A program made the translations under genes and the position numbers. Below the pieces are notes generated by a model. It did no database searches. It was not told the origin of the DNA and saw only the letters and a list, made by a program, of their open reading frames with translations. Positions 34,844-42,121 of a stretch of DNA of 64,000 bases are shown here, in pieces; the stretch's first letter is position 1, and each line of letters opens with the position of its first letter. Location of the stretch: positions 284,674 through 348,673 of the forward strand of contig JAUHQI010000002.1 in the NCBI GenBank assembly GCA_030408505.1, read 5' to 3'. Source of the stretch: Candidatus Sacchlamyda saccharinae. Lineage in GTDB: Bacteria; Chlamydiota; Chlamydiia; Chlamydiales; Rhabdochlamydiaceae.

Positions 34844-36160
34844 ATGGCGAAAGAATCCGACTTCGACAAAATCATTTCTCATCTTGATGAGATTGAACTT
34901 ACTACTGTACACGGACGTATTACGGAAGTGGTGGGCATGCTCATCAAAGCCGTCATCCCCGATGTCAAGATGAGTGAAATCTGCATGATCAAGCGGGAAG
35001 GAACGCCTTTGATGGCAGAGGTGGTGGGCTTTACCAAAGACGAGGTCTTCCTCTCCCCTCTCGGTGAAATGTATGGCATTGGCCCCTCTTCTGAGGTGAT
35101 TCCTTTGCGTATGCCCATGCAAATTAAGGTGGGCCAAAACCTGCTCGGAAGAGTGTTGAACGGCTATGGCGAACCCATCGATGTCGAAGAAAAAGGGCCG
35201 CTAGAGCTCGACGAAAGTTATCCAGTCATTCAATCGCCTCCAGACCCCTTGAAGCGTCAGCTGATCGAAGAGCCCCTAGAAACAGGTGTGCGCGCCATCG
35301 ATGGAACACTTACTGTCGGTAAAGGTCAACGGATGGGAATTTTTGCTGGCGCCGGTGTCGGTAAATCGACCCTTCTGGGAATGATCGCCCGGAATGCGGT
35401 GGCCGATGTTAATGTCATCACCCTTATAGGAGAGCGGGGTAGAGAGGTACGCGAGTTTTTAATCAATGATCTGGGAGAAGAAGGGATGAAGCGATCTGTG
35501 ATCATCGTCTCAACCTCTGACCAAGCTTCGCAACTGCGAATCAATGCCGCTTATGTGGGGACAGCAATCGCCGAGTATTTCCGCGACCAGGGCAAGACCG
35601 TCATCTTGATGATGGATTCGGTAACCCGTTTTGCAAGAGCCCTTAGAGAAGTAGGTCTTGCTGCAGGAGAACCCCCGGCCCGTGCAGGTTTCACCCCTTC
35701 TGTATTTGCCACCCTCCCTCGCCTTCTCGAGCGATCAGGGAACTCTGATAAAGGTTTTATGACCGCGTTTTATACCGTGCTTGTTGCAGGTGACGATATC
35801 AATGAACCCGTTTCCGATGAGACGAAATCGATCCTCGATGGCCACATTGTCCTTTCCAATGAACTAGCCCGGCAGTACCATTATCCCGCAATCGATGTTT
35901 TGGCTTCGGTCAGTAGGATCTTGACCCATATCACAACAAAAGAACACGTCGAGCTAATCGGCAAAGTCCGAGAAGTACTTTCCCACTACAAGAAAAATGA
36001 ACTCCTCATCCGCATCGGCGAATACAAACCAGGTTCTGATAAACAAGCCGACTTTGCAATCAAATACATCGACCCTGTAAACCGCTTCTTAAAGCAGCTC
36101 GTTGATGAACAGTGCTCTTTTGAAGAAACAATCGAGCAACTCAAGAACCTCTTTAGATAA
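34844..36160 (+). CDS. sctN: T3SS ATPase SctN (CdsN)
   Basis: Hexameric F1-type ATPase that unfolds and releases secretion substrates from chaperones. In 438 residues: MGIFAGAGVGKSTLLGMIAR (Walker A, about 165-184), the VITLIGERGREVREF block, MMDSVTRFARALREVGLAAG followed by EPPARAG, and Walker B VILMMDS. Length and motifs are standard for SctN rather than flagellar FliI; no flagellar genes are nearby. The stop overlaps sctO by one base. Confidence 0.96.
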   Translation: MAKESDFDKIISHLDEIELTTVHGRITEVVGMLIKAVIPDVKMSEICMIKREGTPLMAEVVGFTKDEVFLSPLGEMYGIGPSSEVIPLRMPMQIKVGQNLLGRVLNGYGEPIDVEEKGPLELDESYPVIQSPPDPLKRQLIEEPLETGVRAIDGTLTVGKGQRMGIFAGAGVGKSTLLGMIARNAVADVNVITLIGERGREVREFLINDLGEEGMKRSVIIVSTSDQASQLRINAAYVGTAIAEYFRDQGKTVILMMDSVTRFARALREVGLAAGEPPARAGFTPSVFATLPRLLERSGNSDKGFMTAFYTVLVAGDDINEPVSDETKSILDGHIVLSNELARQYHYPAIDVLASVSRILTHITTKEHVELIGKVREVLSHYKKNELLIRIGEYKPGSDKQADFAIKYIDPVNRFLKQLVDEQCSFEETIEQLKNLFR

Positions 36161-36654
36161 TGGCAAAAAAATATCCATTAGAGCAACTCGCCATCATCAA
36201 GAAGAAAAAGCTGGAAGAAGCTGAGCGCATTCTGAGGGAGAAAAAAGAACAACTTCTTGAAGAAGAAGAAAAACTTGCCAAAGTTGAAGAAGCCAGAGAC
36301 AAAGCTAAAAAACACAAAGTAGATAAGCTCGAGCAGCTAAGAAATGCACTTGACGAGGGAGAGAGAACCGATAAAATCGAGCAGAAGAGAACCTATCTAA
36401 AACTCGTAAATGAAAAGCTAGCCCAACACGAAAAAAAGGTTTCTGAGCAGCAAAAGCAGGTAGATAAAGCACGAGAAGAGGTTGAGAAAGCCCGCCAAGA
36501 GATGCTCAAGAAAACACGCGACGTAGAAAAATTAAAAGAGCATAAGAGTGAGTGGAAAGGCGAAATGCTCAAAGAACTTGAGAAAGAAGAGGCTACTGAG
36601 GCCGATGAAATGGGTGGCGCTAGATATATTTCCAAAAAGCGAAAGAGAAAGTGA
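36160..36654 (+). CDS. sctO: T3SS stalk protein SctO (CdsO)
   Basis: A 164-residue all-helical coiled coil, extremely rich in Lys and Glu (LEEAERILREKKEQLLEEEE; KQVDKAREEVEKARQEMLKK), equivalent to the FliJ/YscO stalk that connects the ATPase to the export gate. Position directly after sctN and overlapping the next gene by four bases agrees. Confidence 0.88.
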   Translation: MAKKYPLEQLAIIKKKKLEEAERILREKKEQLLEEEEKLAKVEEARDKAKKHKVDKLEQLRNALDEGERTDKIEQKRTYLKLVNEKLAQHEKKVSEQQKQVDKAREEVEKARQEMLKKTRDVEKLKEHKSEWKGEMLKELEKEEATEADEMGGARYISKKRKRK

Positions 36655-37721
36655 TGGCTGATTTGAATAAAATAAAAGGAGATACCAACTTACCAGAACC
36701 AGAAAAAGCGAAAAAGAAAGAACGCGACTTAGAAGAGATCAAAGAGAAGTGGAGCAAGGTTGGCAAGGTAGATCCCGAAGAACAAAAGAAAAAAAAGCCC
36801 AAAGCCCAACAAGAAGCTGAAAGGCACCTCAAGCAAACAGAGGGAGCCACACCGCAGCTTGGGGCTGAGAGAAAGGAGCCATCGCCCTATGAGCCCCAGA
36901 CCAAAACTCCACCAATCACACGAAAAGAAGCGCCTGAAGCCGGAGAGCCTCTTCCTCCTTCTGAGCCGCCCTCTTACACCCCTGAAACACCCGAGCCTTT
37001 AGAAACGGAGCATTCTCAGCCAACGCAGAAAAAAAAGAAGACTCACAAGCAAGAAAAACCTGCCAAAAAACTAGAAAAGGAAGCTACCAAACTAATAGAA
37101 AAAGAGACCAAGCCCGCACACACTCCCCCACTCAAAAAGAAAAAGGAAGAGGTCACGCAAGAAGCTCCCCCTCCTCCTCCTGAAGTCCTCCCCAAAGGGG
37201 CATGGGAAGCAACAAAAGAGCCAGAGAAAAAGAAAAAAGAAGAGAAAAGGATCATCGAGCCCCCCTCTACAACTCTTCCCACAGAAACATCCACAACCCC
37301 TGGAGCTACTCCTCCCGTAGAGAGTGCTACCCCCGCGCCGCTGGCAGCACCCTTCGCCCACCTCCCAGCCCAAGTGCAAGCACTTTTTGATCGGATGGTA
37401 GGAGTGATGACTGTCATGCATACCTCTGGCATCACCGAGACGACCATCAACCTAGACAGCCCCAAATTTGAAGGATCAGCCTTCTTTGGGGCGCAAATTG
37501 TGATCTCTGAATTTTCTACAGCGCCAAAAGCCTTCAACATCGAACTACTTGGCAATCAAAATGCAACGAAACTCTTCTCGGAAAACTCCGAGGATTTAGT
37601 GGCAGCTTTTGAAGCTGGCAGGTATAATTTCAAAGTGAACCGTATTGACGTCAGCTCTTTGCCCGCCACTGGCGAGGCAAAGAAAAAAGCAGCTCGCAAA
37701 GTCAAAAGAAAAAAAACGTAA
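36651..37721 (+). CDS. sctP: SctP-type needle-length/switch protein, first copy
   Basis: A 356-residue protein. Residues 1-235 are a long Lys/Glu/Pro-rich low-complexity region; residues about 240-335 form a compact domain (MHTSGITETTINLDSPKFEG ... VISEFSTAPKAFNIELLGNQ) like the C-terminal substrate-specificity-switch domain of SctP/FliK. A long extended N-terminus is what a molecular ruler requires. It sits between sctO and the second copy of the same C-terminal domain, where CT671 (CdsP) lies in Chlamydia. Confidence 0.78.
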   Translation: MMADLNKIKGDTNLPEPEKAKKKERDLEEIKEKWSKVGKVDPEEQKKKKPKAQQEAERHLKQTEGATPQLGAERKEPSPYEPQTKTPPITRKEAPEAGEPLPPSEPPSYTPETPEPLETEHSQPTQKKKKTHKQEKPAKKLEKEATKLIEKETKPAHTPPLKKKKEEVTQEAPPPPPEVLPKGAWEATKEPEKKKKEEKRIIEPPSTTLPTETSTTPGATPPVESATPAPLAAPFAHLPAQVQALFDRMVGVMTVMHTSGITETTINLDSPKFEGSAFFGAQIVISEFSTAPKAFNIELLGNQNATKLFSENSEDLVAAFEAGRYNFKVNRIDVSSLPATGEAKKKAARKVKRKKT

Positions 37722-37732
37722 AGGACCGCAAT

Positions 37733-38350
37733 ATGCTTTCAAAAATTTTCGAAGTACAGAGCCGCGAAACCGAGTTCAAATTTAAGAAAAAAAGCCCTAC
37801 TGCCTTTGCAAAAACGAGCCGAAAGAGACCCCTTTCTAAAAAACTCCAAGAGGGATCTGTTGCCGCCTTAAAAGAAATGCTAGCAAAGCAAAAACAAGAT
37901 CTCCAAATGAGTGCTGCCGGGCCTTTCCAAAAAGCGTTTGCCCTAGAGCAAACAGGAGACGCAGCAACCTCTTTGAAAATCGACCCTTCGGTCCAAGTGA
38001 TGCAGCTCTACCATAAATTGTGCGAAAGACTCTTGCACATCCACCGCGAAGGGATCCAAGAAACCACCCTCTTTTTGGATGGAGATGCTTTCTCCTCCTC
38101 AGCTTTTGAAGGGGCAAAAATTACAATTACGGAATACAGCACCGCTCCAAAAGTTTTCAACATCGAGTTTTCTGCAGATCCAAGAGCCCTCTCAGTATTT
38201 GAAGCGCACGCTGCAGACCTTGTACACTCTCTTAACCAAGGCAAATTTGGCTTTACTGTCCATAGACTCGACACTACCCTGCTCACCGAAGATGAAAAAC
38301 ACGCCCTTCCTCCAGTAGAGCGCGACCTAGAAAAGGATGAAAACCAATGA
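37733..38350 (+). CDS. SctP-like protein, second copy
   Basis: A 205-residue protein whose C-terminal domain (IHREGIQETTLFLDGDAFSS ... ITITEYSTAPKVFNIEFSAD) aligns without gaps over about 80 residues with the C-terminal domain of the preceding gene. The N-terminal part is only about 95 residues, not proline-rich. The two genes look like an ancient tandem duplication in which one copy kept a long ruler-like arm. This one could be the true CT671 orthologue. It overlaps sctQ by four bases. Confidence 0.75.
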   Translation: MLSKIFEVQSRETEFKFKKKSPTAFAKTSRKRPLSKKLQEGSVAALKEMLAKQKQDLQMSAAGPFQKAFALEQTGDAATSLKIDPSVQVMQLYHKLCERLLHIHREGIQETTLFLDGDAFSSSAFEGAKITITEYSTAPKVFNIEFSADPRALSVFEAHAADLVHSLNQGKFGFTVHRLDTTLLTEDEKHALPPVERDLEKDENQ

Positions 38351-39477
38351 GCCAAACTCTTTTTCTAAAAACCCTATCTGATGCCGCAAAAGAGATGATC
38401 GAAACCCCACTATTTGGGTCTCCTCCCCCTTTCCCCTATGAAGAGTTTGCTGAGGCACTTTCTAAACTACTTGAAACAGATTCCATCAAGACTTCAACTA
38501 CTAAAACCGATTGGGTAGAGAGCGAAAATCTCCTTGAAGGGATGGGAAAGTCTCCTGCCATCCAACCCCTTGCTCTCTCTCCGCTGCCTGGCAGCCTTTT
38601 TCTCGTGATGCCTGAAAAATTTGTGGAAAAACTTCTGCAACTTCTTCTCAAGCAAAAAACACTGTCTGACCCTACTCTGCGGTCCGGTTTTTTGCAGTAC
38701 TGCCTAGTAAAAATCCTAGATAGCTTTAACACCCTCAACCCGTACGGCAATCTCACCTGCATGCTTGCAGATGAATCTCCCCTACCCGAAGAAGGTGCCC
38801 TTGCCATCGAGATCGCAGTAACCATTGGCGCTGAAAAACAGTATTGCAAAATACTCATCCCGCAAGATGTAAGAGCGAGCTTTAAATCCCATTTCACCAT
38901 GGAAGACCCACCTCTTCTAACCGATCCAAGCCTATTAAGCATGCCCATGCCCATACATCTAGAAGTGGGCAGCACAACTTTAAATACCGAAGAATGGAAC
39001 CAAGTATCAGTAGGAGACTTTATCCTTCTTGATCGCTGCACCTTTTCTCCCAAAGAAGGGCGCGGAACGGCCATTCTAGCTTTAGGCAATACCCCCCTCT
39101 TTGATGTCCGCATCAAAGAAGGAGAATGTAAAATCCTTGAACACGCTTTGACCCAAGAGGCCCCCGTTATGACAGAGCAAAATGAAGAGCTCCCCCCTCC
39201 TCCTTCACCTCCAGAGGATAGCAGCCCTGCCGAGAGTGGAGAAAAAGAAAAAATCACCCCTTCTGGAAAAATCCCCCTTCAAATCACTGTGGAAGTGGGC
39301 AGGCTCCAAATGCCTTTAGAAAAAGTCTCTGAGCTAACACCTGGCAATATCCTCGAACTCGGTGTGGGGCCAAGCCCTGATGTATTCCTCACAGTAGGGG
39401 GGAAAAGGATCGCAAAAGGCGAGCTCGTAAATCTTGGCGAGGCTCTAGGCGTCAAAGTTCTAAAGCTAGGAGACTAG
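38347..39477 (+). CDS. sctQ: T3SS cytoplasmic ring/sorting-platform protein SctQ (CdsQ)
   Basis: A 376-residue protein. Two SPOA (surface presentation of antigens) domains are visible: one around residues 197-260 (MPIHLEVGSTTLNTEEWNQV ... GDFILLD) and one at about 308-375 (PLQITVEVGRLQMPLEKVSE ... NILELG, ending GVKVLKL). They are separated by a Pro/Glu-rich linker. A predicted internal ATG at 39169 (Met275) with AAGAGG eight bases upstream would yield a separate C-terminal fragment, as in YscQ, Spa33 and SpaO. Confidence 0.92.
   Translation: MSQTLFLKTLSDAAKEMIETPLFGSPPPFPYEEFAEALSKLLETDSIKTSTTKTDWVESENLLEGMGKSPAIQPLALSPLPGSLFLVMPEKFVEKLLQLLLKQKTLSDPTLRSGFLQYCLVKILDSFNTLNPYGNLTCMLADESPLPEEGALAIEIAVTIGAEKQYCKILIPQDVRASFKSHFTMEDPPLLTDPSLLSMPMPIHLEVGSTTLNTEEWNQVSVGDFILLDRCTFSPKEGRGTAILALGNTPLFDVRIKEGECKILEHALTQEAPVMTEQNEELPPPPSPPEDSSPAESGEKEKITPSGKIPLQITVEVGRLQMPLEKVSELTPGNILELGVGPSPDVFLTVGGKRIAKGELVNLGEALGVKVLKLGD
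39155..39171 (+). promoter_or_regulatory. Candidate internal ribosome-binding site and start in sctQ
   Basis: AAGAGG (39155-39160) lies eight bases before an in-frame ATG (39169-39171). Initiation here would make a roughly 102-residue product containing only the second SPOA domain. Several T3SS make such a fragment and need it for the sorting platform. Confidence 0.5.
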
Positions 39478-39478
39478 C

Positions 39479-41062
39479 TTGGGCACAGACGAGGGAAAAT
39501 TCTACAAGCAATCGACCCTCCCCACCTTCGAAGAAAAAGGGGGAGATACCTTAGTCATCCCCGAAAAGATCGGCCCTTATCGGATCGAAACTCTCCTGGC
39601 TAAGGGGGGCATGAGCCTCCTTTATCTCGGCTTTGATGCGGAAAGTAAAGAACCCCGCGTGGTCAAAGTCCTCTCCCCTGAGTACATGAACCACCCAGAG
39701 ATGGTCGATCACTTCCTCTTCGAGGCCAAAATCATCTCCCTGGCCGACCACCCAAACATCGTGAAACTCTACGACCATGGAAAATGGGAAGAAGGTCTCT
39801 ACATCGCTATGGAATTCATCCGCGGCGTCTCTTTACGCCAATTCCTCATGCAGCAATCCTTTTCCCTTAAGCGCTGCCTCGACATCGTCCTCCAAACATC
39901 CTATGCCCTCTGTCACCTCCATACACACGGCGTGATCCACCGAGACCTCAAGCCCGAGAACATTTTGATTGCTGAAGATGGAGAGGTCAAAGTCATCGAT
40001 TTTGGCATAGCCCAGCTCCACGAAGATGAGCCCCGAACCACCCATAAAATCATCGGCACGCCCAGCTACATGAGCCCCGAGATGAAAGAAAATCCCGCAA
40101 ATGCCTCCTTTTCTTCCGACATCTTTGCCCTAGGGATCATCACCTACGAACTCGTCCTAGGCAAACTCAGCTACGGGATGATCAACCTCTCTCTCCTTCC
40201 CGCAGGCCTGCAAAAAATCGTAGGCAAAGCCTTAGCCGTCTCCCCTTCTGAGCGATATCAAGATATTGTCGCCTTCATCACCGATCTAACCGACTACTAC
40301 AAATCCCCCGAAATCGACCACGAACGGCCCGGGACAGACCAGGTCATCGAGCAAATGGAAGTTGTCCAAAAAGCCGAAAACTCCCTCTCAACCAACGAAA
40401 AACCTAAATGGCCCCCCTTCGATATCGGCATTGCCAAAGACAGAAAGCCCGATCAGTTTGGCACCTACCTCGACTTCTTTAAATTTGCCAATAACACCAT
40501 GGCCGTCATCCTAGCCCACACCAACACAAATCACCTCAAAAGCAGCATCTACATGGCCAATTTCCGCGGCATGGTCAAAAGCCTCATCGCTCCCCACCTG
40601 ACCACCGAAACCCCCTTTGATCCGATCGAGTTTGCCACCACCCTAAACACCCTCGTGTGCGCAGACCACATCGAAGAGACCTTCCATCTAACCATACTAA
40701 AACTCATCCCCTACAACGATTCACTCTCCTACCTCTCCTGTGGCCCAGCCGGCCCCCTCTATCACGTCCCAACAGGAAGCAATCTGGCCCGCACCATCCA
40801 CTCTGAAAACCCCCTCATCGGCAAAGATCCAAACTCCTCATTTGCCACCTCAGACGACACCCTAAACGACGGAGATCTCCTCGTTCTCCACAATCTCCCC
40901 GAAAAGACCTTTTCAGCCCCCTTGCTCAAAACCATAGGGCAAAACACTCTTCTCTCCTCAACGCGCCTCTCTGACGCTGTCCTCAAAGCAGCAGAATCCC
41001 TAGAAGAATACAAAGCACTCACTGCCCCCAAGACAGCCGTCGCAATAACTCGCTTATCTTAA
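39479..41062 (+). CDS. Hanks-type Ser/Thr kinase fused to a degenerate PP2C/SpoIIE-like domain (Pkn5 position)
   Basis: A 527-residue protein. The kinase domain (about 30-280) is complete: glycine loop LLAKGGMSLLYLGF, VVKVL lysine, HRDLKPEN, DFG in VIDFGIAQL, and SPEM. The C-terminal region (about 320-520) follows the layout of PPM/SpoIIE phosphatases: FGTYLDFFKF, AVILAHTNTNHLKSSIYMAN, LSYLSCGPAGPLYHV, NDGDLLVLHN. The metal-binding Asp and GHG residues expected in the second block are replaced. The start is a TTG one base after the sctQ stop; no in-frame ATG precedes the kinase glycine loop. CT673 (Pkn5) occupies this slot and is a T3SS substrate in Chlamydia. Confidence 0.82.
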   Translation: MGTDEGKFYKQSTLPTFEEKGGDTLVIPEKIGPYRIETLLAKGGMSLLYLGFDAESKEPRVVKVLSPEYMNHPEMVDHFLFEAKIISLADHPNIVKLYDHGKWEEGLYIAMEFIRGVSLRQFLMQQSFSLKRCLDIVLQTSYALCHLHTHGVIHRDLKPENILIAEDGEVKVIDFGIAQLHEDEPRTTHKIIGTPSYMSPEMKENPANASFSSDIFALGIITYELVLGKLSYGMINLSLLPAGLQKIVGKALAVSPSERYQDIVAFITDLTDYYKSPEIDHERPGTDQVIEQMEVVQKAENSLSTNEKPKWPPFDIGIAKDRKPDQFGTYLDFFKFANNTMAVILAHTNTNHLKSSIYMANFRGMVKSLIAPHLTTETPFDPIEFATTLNTLVCADHIEETFHLTILKLIPYNDSLSYLSCGPAGPLYHVPTGSNLARTIHSENPLIGKDPNSSFATSDDTLNDGDLLVLHNLPEKTFSAPLLKTIGQNTLLSSTRLSDAVLKAAESLEEYKALTAPKTAVAITRLS

Positions 41063-41079
41063 AACACCTATAATAATAT

Positions 41080-41108
41080 TTGAAATTAAATAACAATTTA
41101 TTTATAAT
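41080..41108 (+). promoter_or_regulatory. Predicted promoter inside the T3SS cluster
   Basis: TTGAAA (41080-41085), a 17-base spacer and TATAAT (41103-41108) lie in a strongly A+T-rich 60-base gap. The next ATG (41120) is about five bases after the expected transcription start and has no ribosome-binding site, suggesting a leaderless message. Confidence 0.6.
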
Positions 41109-41119
41109 TATTGGTTATT

Positions 41120-41677
41120 ATGAACCAACTATTACCACATTTACCAAACAAAGAGCATTTAATAGGTGTATATGAAGGCGTCAAGCTCCCCTTCGCCCTT
41201 AGAGCACCCAAACTGCTCTATGGCCTGACCAACTGGAGCCCCCTTGACCTCACCGATATCGGCATCCGCTTCTATCGAAACCTCCCCCGCAAAGAATATT
41301 CGTGGCCTAGATGGAGCGCAAAAAGCATCCTTTTTACTGCCACAGCTATCCGCCTCTCCCACTTCGCTAACCTCCTTCCCAAGGATCTCCAAGCCATCAA
41401 TGCTTTCATGGCCTTTGCGATCTTTGTCTCTTCAATTAAATCGATGACCAAATTCTTTCCCCTTGCTCAAGAAGCACCAAACCTCAAAGGACGAGCCTTT
41501 GCCCGTACAACAACGGCTGCCGGAATTTATGGCTACTATGCCCTCACCAAGGCCTTTTCTTGCTACCTAGCTGTTTGCGCTGTTTGCGCCCCCTTCTTCC
41601 AACAACCCGTTCCCCTATTTGATGACGCTATGATATGCTTACCCGACAACACAACCCTCTTCAACGAACCCTTCTAG
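41120..41677 (+). CDS. Hypothetical membrane protein between kinase and secretin
   Basis: A protein of about 185 residues, unrecognised. Two hydrophobic stretches occur near residues 95-110 (AINAFMAFAIFVSS) and 132-165 (AGIYGYYALTKAFSCYLAVC then AVCAPFF), a spaced pair that could form a membrane hairpin, as inclusion-membrane proteins do. This gene and the RING-like gene after it are not part of the Chlamydia T3SS gene order. They have their own promoter, so they look like an accessory insertion carrying possible effectors. ATG41120 is chosen over TTG41111. Confidence 0.55.
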   Translation: MNQLLPHLPNKEHLIGVYEGVKLPFALRAPKLLYGLTNWSPLDLTDIGIRFYRNLPRKEYSWPRWSAKSILFTATAIRLSHFANLLPKDLQAINAFMAFAIFVSSIKSMTKFFPLAQEAPNLKGRAFARTTTAAGIYGYYALTKAFSCYLAVCAVCAPFFQQPVPLFDDAMICLPDNTTLFNEPF

Positions 41678-41686
41678 GAGATTCAT

Positions 41687-42010
41687 ATGGCCATCTTCAG
41701 ACCCGCTACCCCTCTTTCTCCAACCTGCACCTGCAATGGAACCGGCCTTCTCTTGCAACACACACCCGCTCATAGCACCCATTTACGTTGCCTGCTCAAA
41801 CACTTTCTCTGCAACAGCTTCACCTGCCCGACCTGCACACAACCTGTCTCGCTTAAAACATTCGCAAACAGAGAAATCCTTGTTGGCGGTTTAAGAGAAG
41901 GAGCTGCAGCTCTTGTAGAAAACGCAGACCAAGCGGCAAAAGCCTTTCTCTTTAGCGGTGTTGTCTACGCCTGCATCTCAATCGGTAAGTCCTTGCTATA
42001 CCCAGGGTAA
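41687..42010 (+). CDS. Small RING-H2-like zinc-binding protein, candidate effector
   Basis: A 107-residue protein. Potential metal ligands are C14, C16, H25, H29, H32, C35, C47 and C50, and the segment HLRCLLKHFLCNSFTCPTCT followed by QPV matches the second half of eukaryotic RING-H2 domains (H-x2-C ... CPxCxxPV). The first pair is CxC instead of CxxC and the third ligand would be His, so the domain is atypical. A hydrophobic helix follows at about 86-104. RING and U-box proteins in chlamydiae usually act as host-directed ubiquitin ligases. AGGAG stands upstream. Activity is inference. Confidence 0.6.
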   Translation: MAIFRPATPLSPTCTCNGTGLLLQHTPAHSTHLRCLLKHFLCNSFTCPTCTQPVSLKTFANREILVGGLREGAAALVENADQAAKAFLFSGVVYACISIGKSLLYPG

Positions 42011-42121
42011 AAGCCCAGCTTCACAACTTCACGCTGATTATAACTCATCCTCAGCGCGAATCGCTCATTTAATCCTTCCGTTAAAATCTAAAATTGACTA
42101 GTTTGGGAAATCAGGCGCGCT

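Noticed and set aside
36160-37200. Possible nucleic-acid-binding function from Lys-rich composition of sctO and sctP
   Set aside because: Charged coiled coil and extended ruler arms are normal for these T3SS components.
38436-39257. 273-codon minus-strand frame opposite sctQ
   Set aside because: Ser/Arg-rich translation typical of an antisense frame; sctQ domains are clear on the other strand.
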